Below are positions 1-6,301 of a stretch of 10,368 bases of DNA, in pieces. The notes under the pieces were generated by a model, which worked only from the letters and a program-made list of their open reading frames with translations, was not told the DNA's origin and did no database searches. The stretch spans positions 1 through 10,368 of the forward strand of contig JADZCW010000171.1 of NCBI GenBank assembly GCA_020851395.1. The letters run 5' to 3'. The position numbers were made by a program, and so were the translations under genes. The number at the start of each line of letters is the position of its first letter. Positions within the stretch are counted from its first letter, which is position 1. Source of the stretch: Phycisphaeraceae bacterium (GTDB lineage Bacteria > Planctomycetota > Phycisphaerae > Phycisphaerales > Phycisphaeraceae).

Positions 1-420
1 GAGGCGGTGCACTTCCAGGGGTGGCAGCCGGACGTTCGGCCGTGGCTCGAGGCGATGGACGTGCTGCTCTCGGCCAGCCATCAGGAAGCGGCGGCGAACG
101 TGCTGCTCGAGGCGATGGCGATGGAAACCCCGGTGGCGGCGACGAACGTCGGCTCGGCCGACGAGGTGCTGGACAAGGGGCGTTGCGGCCTGATCCTGTC
201 GGACCACGTGATGGCCTGGCCGCGTCAGATCGACACGATGCTCAGCCACGTCGTGCTGCTGGGCGAGCAGGTGCAGCGGGCGCGGCGGCGGGTGATGACG
301 CACTACGGGTTCGGGCTGCGGATGCGACGGGTGATGGCGGTCTACGACGACGTGCTGGGGCGGACGGGAGAGACGACCGGCCAGCCGAGGCGCGACGGCA
401 CGCTACGTGTGGCGGCCTGA
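1..420 (+). CDS. Glycosyltransferase, GT4-like (GT-B fold), C-terminal part; 5' end outside window
   Basis: The frame is open from base 1 and ends at TGA 418-420, so only the last 139 residues of a longer protein are seen. They match the C-terminal, nucleotide-sugar-binding half of GT-B glycosyltransferases. An F-x-G-W...DV block is followed by a 'DVLLSAS' strand and the E-x7-E pair (visible residues 29 and 37) inside 'EAAANVLLEAMA'. Then come 'TPVAATNVGSADEV' and 'GRCGLIL', and a final helix of the 'Y..vl' type. In this family the two glutamates contact the donor sugar nucleotide. The usual EG step after the first glutamate is EA here. Such enzymes act in the cytoplasm on polysaccharide, glycolipid or protein glycans; the substrate cannot be read from this part. 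It is convergent with the secretion ATPase gene, with only 36 bp between the stop codons and no clear terminator hairpin there. Confidence 0.85.
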   Translation, partial: EAVHFQGWQPDVRPWLEAMDVLLSASHQEAAANVLLEAMAMETPVAATNVGSADEVLDKGRCGLILSDHVMAWPRQIDTMLSHVVLLGEQVQRARRRVMTHYGFGLRMRRVMAVYDDVLGRTGETTGQPRRDGTLRVAA

Positions 421-456
421 GCCCCCTTCTGAGATTCATTCACGGAACAGAACAGA

Positions 457-2358
457 TCAGATCGTCGACTCGGTGACGCGCAGGACTTCGTCGACGGTGG
501 TGATGCCCTGGGCCACCTTCTTGAAGCCGTCCTCGCGGAGGGTGGACATGCCGCGCTCGATGCACAGGCGGCGGAACTCGGTGACGTTGGGGCTCGAGGC
601 GATCTTGTCACGGAGGAAGTCGTCGAGGACGAGCATCTCGTAGAGGCCCTGCCGACCGGAGTAGCCGGTGCGGCGGCACTTATCGCATCCCTGTCCGGCC
701 CAGACCTGATCCATGGCGATGCCGTGGGCGGCGAGATGATCGGCCAGGGCGTCGGGGGGCTTGACCTGCTGCTTGCAGTGGGTGCAGATCTTGCGGACGA
801 GGCGCTGGGCGAGCACGGCGTTGACGGCGGCGCCGATGAGGTAGGGCTCGACGCCGATGTTGATTAACCGTGTCACCGACGAGGGGGCGTCGTTGGTGTG
901 CAGGGTTGAGAGGACGAGGTGGCCGGTGAGCGAGGCCTGGATGGCGATGCGGGCGGTCTCGGCGTCACGAATTTCGCCGACCATGATGACGTCGGGGTCC
1001 TGACGCAGGAGGGCTCTTAGGGCCGCGGCGAAGCCCATGCCGATCCTGTCGTGGACCTGGACCTGGTTGATAGCGCTCAGGTGGTATTCGACGGGGTCCT
1101 CGACGGTCGAGATGTTCAGGCCGGCGCGGTCCATCTGGCCGATCGAGGCGTAGAGCGTGGTGGTTTTACCCGAGCCGGTGGGCCCGGTGACCAGGACGAT
1201 GCCGTGCGGCTGATCGATGTGGTGCTTCCAGATCAGCAGGCAGTCCTCGCCCATGCCCAGCTCCTCGAGCTTCACCTGGATGGAGCGGGTGTCGAGGATA
1301 CGCATGACGGCTTTCTCACCCTGCGAGGTGGGCAGGGTGGAGAGTCGCAGGTCGAGCTTGCGGCCGTGGACCATGGCGCGGATGCGTCCGTCCTGGGGGA
1401 GGCGGCGTTCGGCGATGTCGAGGTTGGCCATGACCTTGAGACGGGAGATGATCGCCGCGTGCATGTGGTGCGGGGGGTTCATCATCTCGAAGAGGACGCC
1501 GTCGACGCGGTAGCGGATCTTGAGCTTCTTTTCCTGCGGCTCGACGTGGATGTCGCTGGCGCCTTCCTTGACGGCGTTGAAGATCAGGTAGTTGACGTAG
1601 CGGATGACGGGGGACTCGCCGGCGGCCTTCTCGAGGTCGAGGTCCTCCTCCTTGGTGGCGACGACCTCGACGTCATCCTCCTCGATGCCCTTGATGATCT
1701 CGTCGACCTTGACCTCGTTGGAGGCGCCGTCTTCTTCCTTGAAGCTCTCGATGACGGCGGCGAGCTCGACGCGGCTGACGACCACGGGCTTGAGGCTCAG
1801 GCCGAGCTTGTGTCGGACCTCGTCGACGATGGCCAGGTTATCCGGGTGGGTGACGCCCAGGACCAGGCGCGTGCCTGCCATGCGCAGTGGGATCACGCCG
1901 TTGGTCTTGCAGTAGTCGAGCCCGAGCTTGTTGAGGTGCTTGGAGAACTCGACCTGGCCGCGGACCAAGGGCTCGAAGGGCAGGTTGGACAGCTCGGAGA
2001 CGGCCTGCTGGACGGAGGGCTCATCGACGCCGAGGTCGACCAGGGCGTCGGCGAGGGACTTGCCTGGGGTCTGAGAAACGACGGTGCGTGCGGTGCTCAG
2101 CTGCGAGCCGGTGGCGGCCCCGCGGTCGAGCAGCAGCTGTCCGAGGTCAAGGACCTGCAGATTCGGGCTGGTCTCGGGCGTCCAGAGCTCGTGCATGGCC
2201 TCGGGCTGCGGGGACGAAGTCGCCCCCGGAGTTCCCGGCACCCCCGGAGTCCTCGCCCCGGGCTCGTGCTGAGCCGGAACGGGCGGGGCGGTCGAGGAAG
2301 AGCCCTTGCCCAGGGCGTCCATGCGATCGAGCAGATCTTTGAGGCCTTGGGGGGGCAT
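457..2358 (-). CDS. pilB: GspE/PilB family type II secretion / type IV pilus assembly ATPase
   Basis: Hexameric cytoplasmic ATPase that powers pilus or pseudopilus extension. The 633-residue product has a Pro/Ser/Thr-rich N-terminal linker (about 19-55), a GspE-type N-terminal domain (about 70-210), an acidic linker (210-245) and the ATPase core. Visible motifs are Walker A GPTGSGKT (392-399), an Asp box around VEDPVE (419-424), Walker B with catalytic glutamate in DPDVIMVGE (454-462), and a His box from H480 to D490. Two CxxC pairs (C525/C528 and C558/C561) form the zinc-binding tetracysteine that separates PilB/GspE from retraction ATPases such as PilT. The ATG at 2358 was taken because the low-complexity head precedes any conserved block and no better start is seen. 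It is the last gene of the platform cluster, 54 bp after the PilP-like gene. GspE, PilB and MshE cannot be told apart from this sequence; the pilMNO context favours PilB. Confidence 0.93.
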   Translation of the reverse strand: MPPQGLKDLLDRMDALGKGSSSTAPPVPAQHEPGARTPGVPGTPGATSSPQPEAMHELWTPETSPNLQVLDLGQLLLDRGAATGSQLSTARTVVSQTPGKSLADALVDLGVDEPSVQQAVSELSNLPFEPLVRGQVEFSKHLNKLGLDYCKTNGVIPLRMAGTRLVLGVTHPDNLAIVDEVRHKLGLSLKPVVVSRVELAAVIESFKEEDGASNEVKVDEIIKGIEEDDVEVVATKEEDLDLEKAAGESPVIRYVNYLIFNAVKEGASDIHVEPQEKKLKIRYRVDGVLFEMMNPPHHMHAAIISRLKVMANLDIAERRLPQDGRIRAMVHGRKLDLRLSTLPTSQGEKAVMRILDTRSIQVKLEELGMGEDCLLIWKHHIDQPHGIVLVTGPTGSGKTTTLYASIGQMDRAGLNISTVEDPVEYHLSAINQVQVHDRIGMGFAAALRALLRQDPDVIMVGEIRDAETARIAIQASLTGHLVLSTLHTNDAPSSVTRLINIGVEPYLIGAAVNAVLAQRLVRKICTHCKQQVKPPDALADHLAAHGIAMDQVWAGQGCDKCRRTGYSGRQGLYEMLVLDDFLRDKIASSPNVTEFRRLCIERGMSTLREDGFKKVAQGITTVDEVLRVTESTI

Positions 2359-2412
2359 AACGGTCTCTCGGGCGGGGATACCGCGAAGGTCCGCGGGGGA
2401 CAGTCACGGGGA

Positions 2413-3180
2413 TTACTGGGTGGAGTCAAGCACGCCCTGGCTCATGCCGGCCTCGTTGCGGGTGGTCTCCATGCGGAGGGTGAAGATCAGGCCCGAGCTC
2501 TCGAGGGTGACGGCGAAGTCGTCGGCGCGGATGCTCTGGATGACGAAGGGGCCGACCTTGTCGCCCTGGCGGTACATCTCACCGCTGATGATGGCGATGG
2601 GGATGCGGCCGGCGTTGATGCCGTTGAGGGTCAGCTTCTTGTAATCGCGGGCGAGCTTGTCGCGCAGGCGGGCGAGCTCCTGCTCGGCCCTACGGCCGTC
2701 GCCGCCCTCATCCGCCTCGTTCGGCTGCGGGTTGTAGAGCCTGAAGGGGTTCTTCTTGAGCAGGTGGACGGGGACCTGCCGCTCAGCGGGGTCAGAGGAG
2801 AACATGTTGACGACCGAGTCGGTGTCCTGGAAGACGCTCTTGAGGTTGTCCGGGCGGAGCGGGTCCTTGTCCCGCAGGGCCTCGGGTCGGGTGAGCTTGG
2901 CCAGGGCCTGCTCGATCTTGGCCTCGACGGAGGTGTTGTTGGACTTGGTCAGGTCACCACGGCTGAGGCGCATGGCGTAGAGCGACCCGCCGGCGACGAG
3001 GATGGCCATGAGGATCAGCAGCGTCCCCTGGTTGAGGAACCGTCCGGGGGGCTTGGCCTCGAAGCCGGCGTCGGCCTCGAGGGCGTCGGTCCCCTCGCCG
3101 CCGAGCGTCGACGTCGAGAGGCCCAGATCGTCCTGGCCGGCCTCGGCCAGCGGATCATCGTGGGCGCTCGGGGAATTCAT
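2413..3180 (-). CDS. Single-pass membrane protein with PilP/GspC-like periplasmic domain
   Basis: The 255-residue protein has a 50-residue acidic, disordered cytoplasmic N-terminus and one membrane segment (about 52-70). A helical stretch follows (83-105), then a KNPF motif (143-146) like the DPF/NPF that precedes the platform-to-secretin domain in PilP and GspB/GspC. A charged helix (162-182) leads to a small beta domain (about 181-238, 'LTLNGI...AIISGEMYRQGDKVG...VTLESSG'). That last part resembles the PilP/GspC homology domain that contacts the secretin. PilP is normally a lipoprotein; this one has no lipobox and is membrane-anchored as GspC is. Its ATG overlaps the pilO stop codon (ATGA), and a GGAGG site lies 6 nt upstream inside pilO, so translation is probably coupled. 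The role as inner-membrane linker to an outer-membrane secretin is inferred from position and this weak resemblance. Confidence 0.72.
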   Translation of the reverse strand: MNSPSAHDDPLAEAGQDDLGLSTSTLGGEGTDALEADAGFEAKPPGRFLNQGTLLILMAILVAGGSLYAMRLSRGDLTKSNNTSVEAKIEQALAKLTRPEALRDKDPLRPDNLKSVFQDTDSVVNMFSSDPAERQVPVHLLKKNPFRLYNPQPNEADEGGDGRRAEQELARLRDKLARDYKKLTLNGINAGRIPIAIISGEMYRQGDKVGPFVIQSIRADDFAVTLESSGLIFTLRMETTRNEAGMSQGVLDSTQ

Positions 3181-3746
3181 GAGTTGCCTCCGGACGTCTT
3201 GGCCTGGGGCGCGTCCTGGGCCCGCTCGAAGAAGATGGTCAGGACCATCTCGGCCTGCATCTCGCCCTCGTCGGTCTTGGCCTTCTTGAGCGAGAGCATG
3301 GGGAGCTGGGTGATACGGGGCATCTTCTCGAGGTCCAGGAGAAAGGCGTAGAACCCGTCGAAGTTGCCGACGATGGTCATCTTGATCGGCAGCTCGCTGT
3401 ACTCGGGCTGGCGAATGAGCTTGTCAGTCCGCACGCTCTTGGGCACGAGCTTCTGTGCGGCGGCGAGCTCCCAGACCTGCTGGAGGACGACCTCGACCTC
3501 TCGCTGGGCGGGGAGCTTCTGCTCGAAGACGTTGATGGCCTCGGTGAGCTTGTCGATCTCCAGGCCCAGGTCGGCGATGGCGCCGGTGGCGGCCTCGAGC
3601 TGCTTGAGCTTGAGCTGCTTCTGGCGGATCTCCTCGGTGGCCTCGCGGATCTGCTGATTGCGGGGCTCGAAGACCATGAAGTAGGCGGCCACGGGCATGG
3701 CCACCAACAGCAGCAGGAAGACGAGTTCTCGTGCGCCGAGTCTCAT
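3177..3746 (-). CDS. pilO: PilO-family pilus/secretion platform protein
   Basis: The 189-residue protein has a short cytoplasmic tail, one membrane segment (about 9-25), a coiled coil (about 28-75) and a ferredoxin-like periplasmic domain. The family's characteristic block 'LPIKMTIVGNFDGFYAFLLDLEKMPR' is present as a shorter core around residues 118-143, followed by a beta strand ending in 'MVLTIFFE'. PilO pairs with PilN through coiled coil and periplasmic domain, and the pair couples cytoplasmic PilM to PilP. Length fits the family (about 190-210). AAGGAG sits 7 nt before the ATG, inside the end of pilN, 4 nt after which the gene starts. Its TGA overlaps the start of the next gene, indicating an operon. 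Confidence 0.88.
   Translation of the reverse strand: MRLGARELVFLLLLVAMPVAAYFMVFEPRNQQIREATEEIRQKQLKLKQLEAATGAIADLGLEIDKLTEAINVFEQKLPAQREVEVVLQQVWELAAAQKLVPKSVRTDKLIRQPEYSELPIKMTIVGNFDGFYAFLLDLEKMPRITQLPMLSLKKAKTDEGEMQAEMVLTIFFERAQDAPQAKTSGGNS
3186..3191 (-). promoter_or_regulatory. Ribosome binding site of the PilP-like gene, inside pilO
   Basis: On the minus strand GGAGGC precedes the ATG at 3180 by 6 nt. It lies within the last codons of pilO, whose TGA overlaps that ATG, so it fixes the start and implies translational coupling. Confidence 0.75.
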
Positions 3747-3750
3747 GGGA

Positions 3751-4596
3751 TCACTCCTTGGCCTGGGCGGTGGACCGACTGGCGGGTTGGCCCGCGGGCT
3801 TGGCGGCGGCGGCCTGGCCGGCCGGGGCCGTGGGGGCGACGGGTGCGTTCGTCGGCGTGCCGATCTTGCCGTCGGCGTCGATCGCGAAGGTTTCGCCTAG
3901 GGGGTTCTGGTTCGGGGGCTTGTCTGCCCGCAGAGGCTCGAAGCTCTGCATGTCGACCTCCGGGCTGATGAGCATCTCGACGCGGAAACGTCGGACCTGC
4001 CGGCCGTCGAGGGTGTCCTCTTCGCTGAAGACCAGATTCACCTCGCGGAAAAGGCGGCTCTGGGAGAGGGAGGCCATGAACTGAGCGACCTCGACGTCGG
4101 TCGGGGCCAGGCCGATGATGTAGATCGACGCCCGCTTGACGGGGACCTGTGGGCCGGCGGCCTGCTCGGCGGCCTTGCGGTCCTTCTTGGCCCGCTCCAT
4201 GGCGGTGCTCGGGCGTGGGCCGCTGGACATGACCTTTGTCGACAGGTCGAACTGCAGCAGGCTGACGGTGGCGGGCATGTTGTTGATCATCTCGGCCAGG
4301 ACGACGCTGCGCGGCACGCGTTCGATCAGGGCGCCGCTGACCTCGGCCTTGCGGAGCATCTGGGCCTTGCGCTGCTGGAGCTGTTCGAGTTGTTCGAGGC
4401 GCTTGGCGGCGTCCTCGAACTGGGCGTCGACCTGGGTCTTGAGCGTCTTGACCTCGGAGCGCTGGCGGTCGGTGACGTAGTAGGCCGCGACGACCGCGCC
4501 CATGACGATGACGAACAGCGTCAGGCTGATCAGGTTCGTGCGGCGCTGCACCCGCATTTCCAGGTAGTCGTCGGGAAGAATGCTAAGGTCGGCCAT
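3751..4596 (-). CDS. pilN: PilN-family pilus/secretion platform protein with Pro/Ala-rich tail
   Basis: The 281-residue protein begins with 'LSILPDDYLE', which corresponds to the N-terminal cytoplasmic motif of PilN that docks into PilM. One membrane segment (about 22-41) and a strong coiled coil (about 46-85, with 'LEQLEQLQQRK') follow, then a periplasmic PilN-type alpha/beta domain (about 90-225). Within that domain residues 125-155 form a charged insertion between strands. The last 50 residues (about 231-281) are Pro/Ala/Thr-rich and probably disordered; this tail is longer than in typical PilN. It lies between pilM (91 bp upstream, the widest gap in the platform block) and pilO (4 bp). 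The start at 4596 is chosen because the PilM-binding motif begins at residue 4; the ribosome binding site there is weak. Confidence 0.87.
   Translation of the reverse strand: MADLSILPDDYLEMRVQRRTNLISLTLFVIVMGAVVAAYYVTDRQRSEVKTLKTQVDAQFEDAAKRLEQLEQLQQRKAQMLRKAEVSGALIERVPRSVVLAEMINNMPATVSLLQFDLSTKVMSSGPRPSTAMERAKKDRKAAEQAAGPQVPVKRASIYIIGLAPTDVEVAQFMASLSQSRLFREVNLVFSEEDTLDGRQVRRFRVEMLISPEVDMQSFEPLRADKPPNQNPLGETFAIDADGKIGTPTNAPVAPTAPAGQAAAAKPAGQPASRSTAQAKE
3754..3759 (-). promoter_or_regulatory. Ribosome binding site of pilO, inside pilN
   Basis: AAGGAG on the minus strand, 7 nt before the pilO ATG at 3746 and inside the final pilN codons. It supports the chosen pilO start and co-translation with pilN. 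Confidence 0.75.
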
Positions 4597-4663
4597 GGCG
4601 TGTACTCGTGAGGGTGGTCCGTTCGGTAGGTTTGTCGCTTGTTTTGCTCTGCCCTTTTCTCAG

Positions 4664-4690
4664 CTTCCGGGGGTCAACTTCCGGGGGTCA
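4664..4690. repeat. 13-bp direct repeat at the end of pilM
   Basis: CTTCCGGGGGTCA occurs twice exactly (4664-4676 and 4678-4690), one base apart. Read leftward, the second copy carries the pilM stop codon TGA, and the first copy follows in the 91-bp pilM-pilN gap. It is probably a local duplication; no function is evident. Confidence 0.8.
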
Positions 4691-5986
4691 GCAGTCGGGT
4701 GGGCTCAGGGCCAAGCCCAGGGGGACGGCCCAGCCGGGCTGGGGACGGCGGAGGTCGACGTTGACCGGGGGCTTGCAGGAGGCGGCACGTGTCAGGCGGG
4801 CCAGGGGGTCGCCGAGCTGGGCACCGATGTGCACGGCCTGGGCGATGGTCTGGCAGGTCTGGCGGTGGTTGGCCTCGCCGCCGAGGAACACGAGCTTCTC
4901 GACGGCCCGGTTGGGGTAGACGGTCTGGTGGTGACGCAGGCTCAGCCGCAGCTCGTCGATCAGGCAGTCGACGGCGTCGTTCTCGGGCTCGGAGGGCTCC
5001 GGGGACTCCGGGGACTCCGGGGGCTCGGGCTCGTGGGCGACGGGGTCGTCGGCCAGGGGCGGATCGGCGGACGGGGTACGGGATTCGGAGCCCTCGGCGG
5101 CCTCGCGTTCGGCCCGCATCTGGGCCTCGATCATGGCCATGGCGCCACCGGCCGAGGACGAGGCGGATACGGCGGACGTGGCGGCTACGAGCTGGCGTTC
5201 GGCGCGGCGGGGCGGCGGGGCCACCACGGCGGCGGCCGCGACGTCGGGCTGCATGCTCATGCGTGCCTGTCGGGCGGCGGCGAAGTCGAGGCTGTGGGCC
5301 TTGGCGTGCTGGCGGGTCAGGTGGTCGCCGGCGGCGGTGATGGTCTTGGCGAAGACCAGTTGCGAGCCGTGGGCGATGATGAGCTTGGTGGTGGCTGCGC
5401 CGATGTCGATGAAGCAGGTCGTCCGTTTGGCGTCCTCGGCGCGGCGGTACATGTGCTCGAAGGACTTGAGCATGGCCACGGGCTCGCTCTGCATGCCGAC
5501 GACGTCGAGCTTGACGCCCTTGAGCATGTCCATGTAGCGGCGGACCATCTCACGGCCGGCGGCCAGGACGATGACCTCCTGCTTGTTGGCGGCGCCGGGG
5601 GCGGCCTCGGAGACGAGGTGGCGGATGATCAGACGTGCGGGCTCGACGTTGAATCGCTCGCGGAGGTGGGCGGCGACCTGGTCCGAGAGGCCCTCGGACT
5701 CGGAGCGGTTGATCTGGAGGTAGGCCACGAGGGTCTGGCTGGCGGGGATCGAGCAGATGACCCGCCGGCCGGTGAAGCCGCCCTTGCGGATGAGCTGGCG
5801 AAGGGTGTCGGAGAGGAAGGTGGTGCGGGCGGCGGGGTCGTTGCGCGCCTCGGGAGGCAGCTCGGCGGAGGCGGCGGCGACGAGCTGGGGCGGATCGGTC
5901 AGGGTGACCTGGATCAGCTTGACCCGGTCGATGCCGAAGTCGATGCCGATCGGCGAGCACTTGGTTTTGGACCATCCCCAAAGCAT
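4688..5986 (-). CDS. pilM: PilM-family cytoplasmic actin-like ATPase with disordered insertion
   Basis: PilM is an FtsA-like, ATP-binding cytoplasmic protein that binds the N-terminus of PilN and links platform to motor. The 432-residue product shows phosphate-1 'GIDFG' (14-18), phosphate-2 'FIDIGAATTKL' (192-202), the adenosine-type 'FLGGEANHR' (367-375) and the typical C-terminal 'GWAVPLGLAL' (418-427). Between residues about 251 and 336 there is an Ala/Pro/Glu/Ser-rich insertion ending in PESPESPEP, unlike compact PilM proteins. The fold resumes at 'DAVDCLIDELRLSLRHH'. The ATG at 5986 is preferred over one 63 bp upstream because the family starts close to GIDxG and an AGAGGCGG purine run precedes this codon; the extra 21 residues are unlike PilM. 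It is the first gene of the leftward cluster. Confidence 0.9.
   Translation of the reverse strand: MLWGWSKTKCSPIGIDFGIDRVKLIQVTLTDPPQLVAAASAELPPEARNDPAARTTFLSDTLRQLIRKGGFTGRRVICSIPASQTLVAYLQINRSESEGLSDQVAAHLRERFNVEPARLIIRHLVSEAAPGAANKQEVIVLAAGREMVRRYMDMLKGVKLDVVGMQSEPVAMLKSFEHMYRRAEDAKRTTCFIDIGAATTKLIIAHGSQLVFAKTITAAGDHLTRQHAKAHSLDFAAARQARMSMQPDVAAAAVVAPPPRRAERQLVAATSAVSASSSAGGAMAMIEAQMRAEREAAEGSESRTPSADPPLADDPVAHEPEPPESPESPEPSEPENDAVDCLIDELRLSLRHHQTVYPNRAVEKLVFLGGEANHRQTCQTIAQAVHIGAQLGDPLARLTRAASCKPPVNVDLRRPQPGWAVPLGLALSPPDC
4997..5023. repeat. Three 9-bp tandem units within pilM
   Basis: CTCCGGGGA, CTCCGGGGA and CTCCGGGGG lie head to tail and in frame. They encode the PES/PEP part of the PilM disordered insertion, so length variation here would change linker length without breaking the frame. 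Confidence 0.8.
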
Positions 5987-6262
5987 GCCGTTTCGCCGCC
6001 TCTCAAATAGGGAACATCTCGGGGCCACTGGCGCAGGCAGCTCCGGCACTTACGAGGCTTCCCGTCGCTCAGGAGCGTCCGGAAGTTCCATAACCTCCGA
6101 GGGTTGCCTCCGCCGCCGGATCGTTACACTCCGCTTGGATAACATCGACGCAATAGCTTGCCCGGTTTAGGGTCGTCGGCTGAACTTTGAGGTGTTATCA
6201 GACGCACATAGAGGACAAACGTGTGGGTAAATCCCGTTAAAACACGACCTCGTCCGCAGGCC

Positions 6263-6268
6263 TACAAT
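6263..6268 (+). promoter_or_regulatory. hslU: Possible -10 box of hslU
   Basis: TACAAT lies 33 bp before the hslU ATG and would give a leader of roughly 25 nt. No good -35 box is found 16-18 bp upstream (the region is A-rich: GTTAAAACAC), so the call is weak. Confidence 0.3.
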
Positions 6269-6290
6269 GGCTCTCCCCCCTGCCGCATTC

Positions 6291-6296
6291 AAGGAA
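6291..6296 (+). promoter_or_regulatory. hslU: Ribosome binding site that decides the hslU start
   Basis: AAGGAA ends 5 nt before ATG 6302. The upstream GTG at 6221 has no comparable site, which supports the shorter protein. Confidence 0.65.
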
Positions 6297-6301
6297 ACCG
6301 C

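Larger units (their letters stand above)
5987..6301. other. Divergent pilM-hslU intergenic region
   Basis: These 315 bp must hold promoters for both the leftward pil cluster and rightward hslU. No strong sigma-70 pair is seen for pilM. GATAACA (6138-6144) and TGTTATC (6193-6199) form a widely spaced inverted repeat that could be operator half-sites, but it is short enough to arise by chance. No small gene or RNA is supported. Confidence 0.6.

Noticed and set aside
1051..3351. 766-codon open frame on the plus strand
   Set aside because: It is antisense to the ATPase and PilP-like genes. Its product is dominated by Asp, Gly, Leu and Val runs, typical of an open frame caused by GC-rich codon bias, while the opposite strand encodes clear motifs.
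4580..6010. 476-codon open frame on the plus strand
   Set aside because: Antisense shadow of pilM and Gly/Val-rich; pilM on the other strand has family motifs.
5987..6049. Upstream ATG at 6049 as the pilM start
   Set aside because: It would add 21 residues unlike PilM ahead of the usual N-terminus; the ATG at 5986 has a purine-rich site before it.
6221..6301. GTG at 6221 as the hslU start
   Set aside because: There is no ribosome binding site, the peptide is unlike HslU, and a likely -10 box falls inside it.
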